From Neoalteromonas arenosi (GTDB lineage Bacteria; Pseudomonadota; Gammaproteobacteria; Enterobacterales; Alteromonadaceae), in NCBI RefSeq assembly GCF_030362855.1, contig NZ_JAUCBP010000010.1:62001-126000 (forward strand): a stretch of DNA of 64,000 nt, read 5' to 3'. The notes under the pieces were generated by a model. The model was not told the origin of the DNA. It searched no databases and saw only the letters and a program-made list of their open reading frames with translations. Position 1 is the first letter of the stretch. Each line of letters begins with the position of its first letter. The translations under genes were made by a program, and so were the position numbers. Positions 9,465 to 17,153 of this stretch are shown here, piece after piece.

Positions 9465-10127
9465 ATGACAGTCGACAGCAGACAGAGTAAAAAGGAAGTC
9501 ACCCGCCTGAAAAACGAATTACGCATACTTGATGCCGCCGAAAAGCTCTTTTCGCAAGCGGGATACGACGGCGCGAGTATGAGTATGATAGCCAAAGAAG
9601 CCAGTGTTCCGAAAGCTAATGTTTTGTATTACTTTAAGAGTAAAGACAACCTATACGAAGCGGTGATCGATAGAATTGTCAGTACCTGGAACTTAGGTTT
9701 AGACAATATTACGCCAGCGCATGACCCAGCTGAAGTGCTCTATAATTATATCCGCGCGAAGGTTAAGTTAGCGATTAAGCAACCGATGCAATCAAAGTTA
9801 TTCGCCTCAGAGATCATCCGCGGTGCCCCCTATCTAAAAGACTATCTACGCGTAAAAGCACGCCCATGGTTAAGAGATAAAGTTTGTGTTTTCGAGGCCT
9901 GGATGCAACAAGGTAAAATGGACACCGTCGACCCGAACCATTTGCTTTTTACGATTTGGAGTGCCACTCAGTATTACGCTGATTTTGAGGCTGAAGTGCT
10001 GTTAGTCATGAATAAAATCGAATATGAAGACGCTGATTTTGATGCGATCACCCAATCAGTGGCATCAATCATTTTAAAAGGGGTAGGTCTGACAATCCCA
10101 GACTCAATCAAATCGGGGCAATCATGA
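9465..10127 (+). CDS. rutR: RutR-like TetR-family regulator
   Basis: This 220-residue protein has an N-terminal TetR helix-turn-helix (about residues 20-65, including KANVLYYFKSKDNLYEAV). Its C-terminal half closely follows E. coli RutR in layout, e.g. LFxxEIIRGAP, a WxxxGK segment, and DPxHLLFxIWSATQxYADF. RutR senses uracil and controls pyrimidine and purine pathway genes in E. coli. Here the gene stands in front of a purine catabolic operon, and RutR-type palindromes lie before both transcription units, so purine catabolism is the likely target. Its ligand could be uracil or a purine-derived compound; that is not decided by sequence. The gene overlaps the next by 4 bases (ATGA), so the two are translationally coupled. 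Confidence 0.85.
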   Translation: MTVDSRQSKKEVTRLKNELRILDAAEKLFSQAGYDGASMSMIAKEASVPKANVLYYFKSKDNLYEAVIDRIVSTWNLGLDNITPAHDPAEVLYNYIRAKVKLAIKQPMQSKLFASEIIRGAPYLKDYLRVKARPWLRDKVCVFEAWMQQGKMDTVDPNHLLFTIWSATQYYADFEAEVLLVMNKIEYEDADFDAITQSVASIILKGVGLTIPDSIKSGQS

Positions 10128-10606
10128 CTGAATTTACCACGCCCGATTTATTCGACGAACATCGCGATTCGGTTGATGTTCCGCACAGCGGCCTGAGCCA
10201 TTTTGGTGGCTTGCAAAAGTTTTACGGTCAAGCCGTAACCGTTACCTGCCCAGAGGATAACTCTCTGGCCTGGGAAATATTGAAACAGCCAGGGCAGGGT
10301 AAGGTTTTAGTGATCGATGGGTTCGCCAGTCACAAGTATGCTTTTATTGGCGATATTATGGCCACCAATGCGATTGACAATGGCTGGGTTGGTGTCATCG
10401 TTAATGGCTGTTGTCGCGATATCGAGATCCTTCGCGAGATGCAGCTCGGTGTTATGGCATTGGGAACCACGCCGCGCAGTACCGTAAAGCGCGGCTTTGG
10501 CGACCGCGATCGGGCTGTCACTATCTTATCTGCAACGATTCGCCCTGGCGATTGGTTATACGCGGATGTTAATGGCTTAATCGTAAGCCCTGCACCTTTA
10601 CTGTAA
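10124..10606 (+). CDS. RraA/HMG-CHA aldolase family protein
   Basis: The 160-residue protein matches the RraA fold over its whole length (LSHFGGLQKFYG, GKVLVIDGFAS, WLYADVNGLIV). Members are either regulators of RNase E (RraA) or class II aldolases/oxaloacetate decarboxylases. The Arg-Asp pair in GCCRD, which the aldolases need and E. coli RraA lacks (it has RQ, from memory), is present, so an enzyme is more likely than an RNase inhibitor. It overlaps the RutR-like gene by 4 bases, which links it to purine catabolism, but no step of the pathway obviously needs an aldolase. A small keto-acid product of the pathway is a reasonable guess for its substrate. Confidence 0.78.
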   Translation: MTEFTTPDLFDEHRDSVDVPHSGLSHFGGLQKFYGQAVTVTCPEDNSLAWEILKQPGQGKVLVIDGFASHKYAFIGDIMATNAIDNGWVGVIVNGCCRDIEILREMQLGVMALGTTPRSTVKRGFGDRDRAVTILSATIRPGDWLYADVNGLIVSPAPLL

Positions 10607-10636
10607 CGCCGTAATGACACCAAGACATGAACCAAA

Positions 10637-10656
10637 TTGGTGCAAGCTAGCACCAA
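10637..10656. terminator. Stem-loop after the RraA-like gene
   Basis: TTGGTGC-AAGCTA-GCACCAA is a perfect 7-bp stem with a 6-base loop, extended by further pairing around one mismatch. It lies 30 bases after the stop codon. No T-run follows, so it may slow or process the transcript rather than be a classic terminator. Confidence 0.45.
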
Positions 10657-10768
10657 CTTGATCGAGTCCTCGTTGTTAAAGCCAAGCGCTAATTATTTGT
10701 GTCTTTTTCAAACCCTTTGTTGTCAACCGATCGGACAGGATTGTCAAAAACGGAAAGGTTCTTGCTTA

Positions 10769-10794
10769 ATTCTTGCATAGGTTATTGCAAGAAT
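10769..10794. promoter_or_regulatory. Perfect 9-bp inverted repeat, possible second operator
   Basis: ATTCTTGCA and TGCAAGAAT are separated by 8 bases. The layout (two arms one or two helical turns apart) fits a dimeric activator or repressor. It lies about 90 bases before the -35 of the purine operon, a place usual for an activator. Confidence 0.5.
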
Positions 10795-10882
10795 AACGTG
10801 TAATTGAGCTAGAAATAGAATAATTCTGAATTCTAAAGCCCGCATTAGTATTGCCTATCGCGCGCAGACGCTTAGATATCAA

Positions 10883-10911
10883 TAGGCATTTGGGGAATTT
10901 GCACGTATAAT
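10883..10911 (+). promoter_or_regulatory. Promoter of the purine catabolic operon
   Basis: TATAAT (10906-10911) is a perfect -10 box, with TAGGCA (10883-10888, four of six matches) 17 bases upstream. Transcription would start near 10917, inside the adjoining operator. Confidence 0.65.
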
Positions 10912-10912
10912 C

Positions 10913-10928
10913 CTGACCAATCGGTCAA
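10913..10928. promoter_or_regulatory. RutR-type operator overlapping the operon start site
   Basis: CTGACCAATCGGTCAA agrees with TTGACCA-NN-TGGTCAA at all but two positions. It begins two bases after the TATAAT box and covers the expected start of transcription, the classic position for a repressor. Confidence 0.72.
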
Positions 10929-10945
10929 ATAACGAGGCGAAGTGA

Positions 10946-12139
10946 GTGAGTGATCAAGCTGTTTTTTGTTTACACGGCCCAGTGAATTGGCAGCTTATGC
11001 CCCACGGTTCGCTGGCCAATAAACGCTTAGCAGTAAAAGACTTATTTGCTATCAAAGGCTTTAAAAACGGTGCGGGCAATCCTGATTGGTTGCGCCAAGC
11101 TAAACCGGCAGAGCATACCAGTGATGCAGTTAACAAGCTGATGCATCAAGGCTGTGAGTTAGTCGGGCTGACCCAAACAGACGAGATGGCCTATAGCTTA
11201 GAGGGCAACAATCAGCATTACGGTGCTGCTGAAAATCCGCGATTGCCAGGGCATGCCTGTGGTGGTTCTAGTATGGGATCCGCGGCAGCAGTCGCCGCTA
11301 ACTCAGCTGATATTGGCTTGGGTACTGATACGGGCGGTTCGATAAGAGTACCAGCGAGTTACTGTGGGTTATTTGGCATCCGCCCAAGCCACGGAGTTAT
11401 CGAACCAGCGGGTTTGTTGCCATTAGCTCCTGCGTTCGACACCACGGGATGGTTTTGTCAGCAGGCCGATTTACTCAGCCAAGTTGGCGATGTGTTACTA
11501 CCCGCCCAAGTACAGACAATCGTTGACGAGTTAGTCATTTTCGATGCGCTGTTTGAGCTGGTAGAGCCGTCATTGGCTAGGTTATTGCGCGCAGAACTTG
11601 AGCGAGTAAAACCGCATTTTAAAAAGGTTCGATCGCTGGAAATTGATGATCAGCAATTAATCTCGCAGCTAGCGGATGCGTTTCGCGTATTGCAAGGCCG
11701 TGAAATTGGGAGAACTCATGGCGATTGGGTAACTACTGCCAAGCCGCATTTTGCACCGCCTATCGCTCAGCGCTTTGCCATGGCGATGGCACTGACAGAA
11801 GCTGAAGAGCAACGAGCCAAGCAAGTACAGGCAAAGTGGTGTGCGCTACTGGCGGCTAATTTGTCGCCACACAGTGCGTTGTTTTTACCCACAACGCCAA
11901 CGACAGCGCCGCAGCTAGGTGCTGATACTACCGACCTGCGGATGCAAATACTAACGTTAACCGCGATAGCCGGTTTGGCCGGCGCTGCTCAAGTCCATTT
12001 GCCGCTAATTAATGTGCCGCTTGAAAAGCAAGTGGCACCCTATGGTTTTTCTTTGCTTATGACAGCAGGTAATGACCGCACACTATTGCAGTTAGTCAAA
12101 ACACTCACTGCATCATTAACGCAACAAGATGAGAATTGA
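10946..12139 (+). CDS. Amidase-signature hydrolase, candidate oxalurate/oxamate-pathway amidase
   Basis: The protein belongs to the GatA/AtzF amidase-signature family. The Ser-cisSer-Lys triad is intact: Lys31 in AVKDLF, Ser108 in GGSSMGS and Ser132 in GTDTGGS, with the expected 24-residue spacing between the serines. At 397 residues it is short for the family and lacks extra domains. It is the first gene of the operon; the start is GTG at 10946 with GAGG 8 bases before it. In Klebsiella purine (hpx) clusters an AtzE-type amidase accompanies hpxW. The downstream genes make oxalurate and, by family, hydrolyse oxamate, so this enzyme may hydrolyse oxalurate. That is inference; another amide or ureido compound is possible. 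Confidence 0.88.
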   Translation: MSDQAVFCLHGPVNWQLMPHGSLANKRLAVKDLFAIKGFKNGAGNPDWLRQAKPAEHTSDAVNKLMHQGCELVGLTQTDEMAYSLEGNNQHYGAAENPRLPGHACGGSSMGSAAAVAANSADIGLGTDTGGSIRVPASYCGLFGIRPSHGVIEPAGLLPLAPAFDTTGWFCQQADLLSQVGDVLLPAQVQTIVDELVIFDALFELVEPSLARLLRAELERVKPHFKKVRSLEIDDQQLISQLADAFRVLQGREIGRTHGDWVTTAKPHFAPPIAQRFAMAMALTEAEEQRAKQVQAKWCALLAANLSPHSALFLPTTPTTAPQLGADTTDLRMQILTLTAIAGLAGAAQVHLPLINVPLEKQVAPYGFSLLMTAGNDRTLLQLVKTLTASLTQQDEN

Positions 12140-13722
12140 TGATGAGCCAATTTAATATTGCATTTACCGCTCCTCATAAAACTGCCACGGAAGCTGGGAT
12201 GTTTATCTTGCGCCAAGGCGGTACAGCAACTGAAGCCATGGTCGCCGCTGCGGCAACTATTAGTGTGGTGTATCCACATATGAACTCAATTGGTGGTGAT
12301 AGTTTTTGGCTGATTGATAATCTTGGCGCAGATGCGCCAATTGCAATTGATGCCTGTGGTGCAGCGGCTGCTGATTTGGCTCAGTATCAAAGTGTAAAAG
12401 CTATTGCTGATCGGGGCGGTCGCAGCGCCATCACACAAGCGGGAACTATCAGTGGCTGGCATGCAGCGCTGCAAGCGGATAACAATGCGAAATTGCCATT
12501 GGCGACTGTTCTAAAGCCTGCCATAGATGTAGCTAAACAGGGTTTTGAGGTAACGCAAAGCTTGCAGATGGCCGCGGAAAAGTTATTTGCAACCGAGGGG
12601 CGCAATCAAGCGTTCAAAGACTTGTATGAGCCTAACGACAGACCGCTTCGACAAGGCGAGCACTTCACAAACCCAACGCTGGCACGCGTATTCGAACACC
12701 TTGCAGAACATGGGTTAATGGCATTCTACAGCGGCGAATTAGCGGCCAGTTTTGCGCGGGATTTAGCAGCTGCGGGCAGCTCAATAACCATTGAAGATAT
12801 TGCAGCCACTCAAGCGCAAGTAGTTACACCACTTAAAGCCAGTCTTGACGGCGTTGATTGTTACAATCTACCAGCGCCGACTCAAGGTGTTCACTCGCTG
12901 GCAATTTTGGCCATCATCGATCGTCTTAAGTCGCGCGCCATCTCTGACATCGACTGGATGCATTTAGTTGTTGAAGCCACGAAGCAAAGTTTCAATTTAC
13001 GCCCGCAAATATGGGGTGATCCAAATGCTGTCACTGAGCTTTATGAGCAAGTTTTACAGGCTCCGGTCATTGACCAATTAGCGCAAAATATTTCCATGTC
13101 CAAAGCTGAGCCTTGGCCGTTTAACGCGGCGCCTGGCGATACGGTATGGCTTGCTGCGCGAGATAAAAATGGTCAAATGGTGAGCTTTATTCAAAGTATC
13201 TATTGGGAGTTTGGCTCAGGTGTTGTGATGCGCGACGGCGGGTTTGTTTGGAATAACCGCGGGGTGAGTTTCTCGTTAGATCCGCGCGCTGTGAATAGTT
13301 TACAACCGCATAAAAAGCCTGCGCATACACTGAATCCGGCATTTGCGCGCTATCACGATGGACGCCGACTCGCTTACGGTACCATGGGTGGGGAAGGCCA
13401 GCCGCAAACCCAAGCCAAGGTGTTTACCGACTACACTTGGCGCGGTAAATCAGTCGTTGAGGCTGTTGCTTCGCCGCGCTGGTTACTTGGCCGTACGTGG
13501 GGCGATAGCAGCACAGATTTAAAAGTCGAACAACAACTTGCCGAGCAGTTGGGCTTTGAGCTCGATCGCTTGCGCCATAAGTGGCAGCCAGTGCCAGACA
13601 ACAATGAAATGATGGGCCATGCAGGGGCCATCCTTGATACTCAAACTCATCTAGAAGCCGCATCGGATCCGCGCTCCGACGGCCAAGCCAGCGTCGAATC
13701 TGCCGCTGAAGCACAATCGTAG
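12139..13722 (+). CDS. hpxW: Gamma-glutamyltransferase-family Ntn hydrolase, HpxW-like oxamate amidohydrolase
   Basis: This is a GGT-fold Ntn hydrolase made as a precursor that cuts itself before a Thr. The likely new N-terminal residue is Thr335 in PGDTVWLAARD, where GGTs have TTHxxVxD. The rest also fits: NSIGGDSFWLI, PAPTQG, and MGGEGQPQTQ near the C-terminus. In Klebsiella, HpxW turns oxamate into oxalate and ammonia at the end of an allantoin route through oxalurate, and this operon carries that route. There is no signal peptide, so it is cytoplasmic, unlike ordinary GGT. The ATG at 12139 shares one base with the preceding stop; 12142 is also possible. Confidence 0.82.
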   Translation: MMSQFNIAFTAPHKTATEAGMFILRQGGTATEAMVAAAATISVVYPHMNSIGGDSFWLIDNLGADAPIAIDACGAAAADLAQYQSVKAIADRGGRSAITQAGTISGWHAALQADNNAKLPLATVLKPAIDVAKQGFEVTQSLQMAAEKLFATEGRNQAFKDLYEPNDRPLRQGEHFTNPTLARVFEHLAEHGLMAFYSGELAASFARDLAAAGSSITIEDIAATQAQVVTPLKASLDGVDCYNLPAPTQGVHSLAILAIIDRLKSRAISDIDWMHLVVEATKQSFNLRPQIWGDPNAVTELYEQVLQAPVIDQLAQNISMSKAEPWPFNAAPGDTVWLAARDKNGQMVSFIQSIYWEFGSGVVMRDGGFVWNNRGVSFSLDPRAVNSLQPHKKPAHTLNPAFARYHDGRRLAYGTMGGEGQPQTQAKVFTDYTWRGKSVVEAVASPRWLLGRTWGDSSTDLKVEQQLAEQLGFELDRLRHKWQPVPDNNEMMGHAGAILDTQTHLEAASDPRSDGQASVESAAEAQS

Positions 13723-13731
13723 GAAATTTCG

Positions 13732-14556
13732 ATGTCTGAATTATTAGCCCAATGGCCGATTGTTGTTGCTCTCATTGCCACCGGTGTGTTTGCCGGAATA
13801 CTGGCAGGGTTGTTTGGTGTCGGTGGTGGCATTGTTATCGTGCCAGTACTGTATTTTTTATTACAAGGCTTCGGCGTCAGCGCCGAGTCGGCAATGATGA
13901 TTGCAACGGCTACGTCGTTGGCAACCATTGTTCCCACCTCAATATCTTCAATTCGCTCACATCATGCCAAAGGCAATGTGGATGTTGAGTTACTTAAATA
14001 TTGGGCCGGTTTTATTTTGTTAATGGCGGTTGTCGGAAGCGTATTTGCCCATTACATTCGTGGCAACGCGCTGACCTTAATGTTTGCCTGCATCGCTATT
14101 TTGGTGAGTTTAAATATGTTGTTCCGCGCCGGTGCGCCGGCACTCGCACAGCAACTACCGGGCAAATTGGGTCAGGCGATAATGGCCTCTACTGTAGGCG
14201 GTTTATCAGTCATGATCGGTATCGGTGGCGGTACCATTGGTGTGCCATTGCTCAGTGCATTTAACATTCGCGCGCACGTCGCAGTTGGCACCGCTGCGGT
14301 ATTTGGTCTGTTGATCGCACTACCCGGTGTGCTTACGTTGTTGGTGGTAGGGCAAACACCCACTGACGCGCCTATTGGCACCTTCGGCTTGGTTAATCTA
14401 CCGGCCTTTCTACTCATCATTCCACTGACTATCTTGTTCGCACCCGTAGGTGTGAAGATAGGCAGCAAACTCGACCCTAAACAATTAAAACGCGCTTTTG
14501 CCATAGTACTGATGCTCACCGGCCTGCGCATGTTTACGCAGGCGTTAGGAGTATAA
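13732..14556 (+). CDS. TauE/SafE (TSUP) family membrane transporter
   Basis: The 274-residue protein has about eight hydrophobic segments and the two internal repeats typical of the TSUP family, each with a glycine-rich motif (AGLFGVGGGIVIVP near residue 25, IGIGGGTIGVPLL near 160). TSUP proteins move small organic or sulfonate anions. Sitting 9 bases after hpxW and 4 bases before the aminotransferase gene, it probably carries a substrate or waste anion of the pathway, for instance oxalate or another ureide acid. AGGA stands before the ATG. Direction and substrate are not shown by sequence. Confidence 0.87.
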   Translation: MSELLAQWPIVVALIATGVFAGILAGLFGVGGGIVIVPVLYFLLQGFGVSAESAMMIATATSLATIVPTSISSIRSHHAKGNVDVELLKYWAGFILLMAVVGSVFAHYIRGNALTLMFACIAILVSLNMLFRAGAPALAQQLPGKLGQAIMASTVGGLSVMIGIGGGTIGVPLLSAFNIRAHVAVGTAAVFGLLIALPGVLTLLVVGQTPTDAPIGTFGLVNLPAFLLIIPLTILFAPVGVKIGSKLDPKQLKRAFAIVLMLTGLRMFTQALGV

Positions 14557-14560
14557 ATTT

Positions 14561-15790
14561 ATGACTAATTACACCGATATTCACACCCTAAACCCGCCGC
14601 AACGTCTGTTGATGGGGCCTGGCCCGATCAATGCTGACCCCCGTGTGTTACGCGCTATGTCAGCACAATTGATCGGTCAGTACGACCCAGCTATGACCGG
14701 TTTTATGAATGAAACCATGGCGCGCTATCGCCAGATCTTCAAGACCCAAAACAAATGGACGTTCTTGGTCGACGGTACGTCACGCGCCGGCATTGAAGCC
14801 GTGCTGGTTTCGATTCTGCGCCCTGGAGATAAAGTCTTAGTGCCAATTATGGGGCGTTTTGGCCACTTGTTAACTGAGATTTCTCAGCGCGTAGGGGCTG
14901 AAGTTCACACTATAGAAGTGCCTTGGGGAGAGGTGTTCCAACCGGAGCAAATTGAAGCGGCCATTAAACGCGTCAAACCGAATGTGTTGGCGATGGTGCA
15001 AGGGGATACATCGACCACTATGAACCAGCCACTGGCGCATATTGGCGCTATTTGCGCCCAGCACGATGTGTTGTTTTATTGCGATGCAACGGCATCGATT
15101 GTAGGCAACGAATTACCGGCCGATGAATGGCAGCTAGATGCATTATCGGTTGGTTTGCAAAAGTGTCTGGGTGGTCCTTCAGGTTCTGCGCCGCTGACCT
15201 TGAGCGACAAGTGTGTGGATTGGATCCGCACGCGCAAAAAGGTTGAAGCGGGTATTCGTACAGCCGCTCACCAAGATGGCACAGAGCCTTTTATACGCTC
15301 TAACTACTTTGATCTCGGTATGGTAATGGATTACTGGGGCGAAGAGCGCCTCAATCACCACACCGAGGCTACTAACATGCTTTATTGTGCATCGGAATGT
15401 GCGCGCATCGTTATTGAAGAGGGCGTCGACGAATGCGTTGCGCGCCATAAACTGCACGGTGATGCAATGCTCGTAGGGGTGCAAGCGATGGGTCTAAAAG
15501 TGTTTGGTGATATTCAAAACAAAATGAACAACGTCGTGGGCGTTTATATCCCTGACGAGGTTGACGGCGATGCTGTGCGCGGTCAGATGCTAGATGATTT
15601 TGGGATTGAAATTGGCACGTCATTTGGACCATTGCACGGCAAAATTTGGCGCATTGGCACTATGGGCTACAACGCGCGTAAAGATGCTGTGTTACAGACC
15701 TTGGCGTGCTTGGATGCATGCTTACAAGCCAATGGCTACAAAGGCCCTCATGGCGAAGCTACTGCAGCTGCGTTAGCGCATTACAAGTAA
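14561..15790 (+). CDS. pucG: (S)-ureidoglycine-glyoxylate aminotransferase (PucG/HpxJ type)
   Basis: This is a class V PLP aminotransferase of the alanine-glyoxylate aminotransferase group. The N-terminus (LLMGPGPINADPRVL), the phosphate-binding GTSRAG and the PLP Lys201 in GLQKCLGGPSG are clear. Close relatives in purine clusters (Bacillus PucG, Klebsiella HpxJ) move the amino group of ureidoglycine to glyoxylate, giving oxalurate and glycine. The gene for allantoate amidohydrolase, which makes ureidoglycine, follows 9 bases later, and hpxW lies two genes before. A plain serine- or alanine-glyoxylate aminotransferase is the alternative, but the context argues against it. AGGAG precedes the ATG. 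Confidence 0.88.
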   Translation: MTNYTDIHTLNPPQRLLMGPGPINADPRVLRAMSAQLIGQYDPAMTGFMNETMARYRQIFKTQNKWTFLVDGTSRAGIEAVLVSILRPGDKVLVPIMGRFGHLLTEISQRVGAEVHTIEVPWGEVFQPEQIEAAIKRVKPNVLAMVQGDTSTTMNQPLAHIGAICAQHDVLFYCDATASIVGNELPADEWQLDALSVGLQKCLGGPSGSAPLTLSDKCVDWIRTRKKVEAGIRTAAHQDGTEPFIRSNYFDLGMVMDYWGEERLNHHTEATNMLYCASECARIVIEEGVDECVARHKLHGDAMLVGVQAMGLKVFGDIQNKMNNVVGVYIPDEVDGDAVRGQMLDDFGIEIGTSFGPLHGKIWRIGTMGYNARKDAVLQTLACLDACLQANGYKGPHGEATAAALAHYK

Positions 15791-15799
15791 GAGCGGCTG

Positions 15800-17107
15800 A
15801 TGAACGTACTTGATCCCCACACAATCACCCGGCATGGCAAACGCGCTATCGAGCGCTGCTTAGCGCTGAGTCGTATCAGCGAAATGGACGGCGGTATTTT
15901 ACGTCAGTATTTGACTGTTAAACATGCCGAGGCCAATCAACAGGCAGCGCGCTGGATGCAGCAAGCGGGAATGACTACTTGGCAAGATGAAGTTGGCAAT
16001 CAATGGGGCCGCTTAGCCTCGTCTGATCCCGCTGCTAAGCGCTTAATTGTTGGTTCACACTTAGACACTGTGCCCAATGCCGGCGCCTATGACGGAATTC
16101 TGGGGGTGATGCTGGCAATTGAACTTGCTGATCTTGCCCATCAACAGAGTGTTGAATTGCCGTTTCATTTAGATGTTGTGGGTTTTTGTGATGAAGAAGG
16201 TACTCGGTTTGGTGCTACCTTAATTGGCTCCAAAGCCTTGGCAGGCGACTTCAACGCTAATTGGCTCGAGCTGACCGATGAGCATGGCACTACTATGGCT
16301 GATGCGATGACTGTCTTTGGCCTCGACCCATTAAAAGTGCAGGATGCGGCTCTTGATCCAACCGAGTTACTCGCTTATTGGGAAACCCACATAGAGCAAG
16401 GCCCCGTGCTTGAGGCCCAGCAACAGGCCATTGGCGTTGTTACCGCTATCGCAGGTGCTAAACGTGCATTGGTGAGCTTTAAAGGCCGCGCTGGACACTC
16501 GGGTACAACGCCAATGCACATGCGCCAGGATAGCCTAGTGGCGGCGGCAGAATTCATTTGTAAAGTTGAACAATCAGCAGCGCAGTGCAGCAATAGTCAA
16601 GTTGCGACCGTGGGATATATCGACGCCAAACCCGGTGCGGTCAATGTTATAGCCGGTAAAACCACGCTCAGTTTAGATGTGCGCGCTCAGCAAGACAGTG
16701 AATTAGACCAATTGCTACACAGTATTGAGCACCATGCACAAGCGATAGCTGAGCAGCGTAATTTGACGCTGGAATGGCAGTGGACCCATGCCGCGGCGGC
16801 AGTTGCCTGTGATCAGCATATCATGCAGACCTTTATGGAAGCCTGTGCGCGAAACGATGAGTCAATTGCCCTGCTCCCCTCTGGCGCAGGGCACGACGCT
16901 ATGGCTATAGCGACAAAGTGTCCGGTCGGCATGTTGTTTGTGCGCAGTCCCGGAGGCGTAAGCCATCATCCATCAGAAACGGTGGTCGAAGAGGATGTGG
17001 CACGGGTATTGGCGGTGATGTATTCGGCGTTAGCAATTCAGATTGCCAAGACGCAAGAAACCTACGAGCCGGTGACGCACGACGATGTAGCTTTGGCTGC
17101 AGGCTAA
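15800..17107 (+). CDS. allC: Allantoate amidohydrolase (M20 family)
   Basis: The enzyme splits allantoate to (S)-ureidoglycine, ammonia and carbon dioxide. The binuclear metal site of the M20 group is complete: GSHLDTVPNAGAYDG (His, Asp), CDEEGTRFGATLIGS (Glu-Glu), ETHIEQGP (His) and SHHPSE (His) near the C-terminus. Its 435 residues are slightly longer than the usual 410-420. Related N-carbamoyl-amino acid hydrolases look alike; the operon favours allantoate. No ureidoglycolate enzyme (AllA-type) is seen next to it, in keeping with the aminotransferase route. Confidence 0.9.
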   Translation: MNVLDPHTITRHGKRAIERCLALSRISEMDGGILRQYLTVKHAEANQQAARWMQQAGMTTWQDEVGNQWGRLASSDPAAKRLIVGSHLDTVPNAGAYDGILGVMLAIELADLAHQQSVELPFHLDVVGFCDEEGTRFGATLIGSKALAGDFNANWLELTDEHGTTMADAMTVFGLDPLKVQDAALDPTELLAYWETHIEQGPVLEAQQQAIGVVTAIAGAKRALVSFKGRAGHSGTTPMHMRQDSLVAAAEFICKVEQSAAQCSNSQVATVGYIDAKPGAVNVIAGKTTLSLDVRAQQDSELDQLLHSIEHHAQAIAEQRNLTLEWQWTHAAAAVACDQHIMQTFMEACARNDESIALLPSGAGHDAMAIATKCPVGMLFVRSPGGVSHHPSETVVEEDVARVLAVMYSALAIQIAKTQETYEPVTHDDVALAAG

Positions 17108-17153
17108 TAAAGCTACCCTAGGCTAAAATGAATAGAGTGCAAGAGGAACTATT

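Larger units (their letters stand above)
10607..10945. other. Regulatory region of the purine catabolic operon
   Basis: This 339-base gap between the RraA-like gene and the operon holds a stem-loop (10637-10656), a 9-bp inverted repeat (10769-10794), a promoter (10883-10911) and a RutR-type operator (10913-10928), each listed separately. No coding frame is evident. Confidence 0.7.

Noticed and set aside
14561-15790. Reading the class V aminotransferase as ordinary alanine/serine-glyoxylate aminotransferase
   Set aside because: Its place between hpxW-like and allantoate amidohydrolase genes fits the ureidoglycine enzyme much better, though substrate tests would be needed to exclude it.
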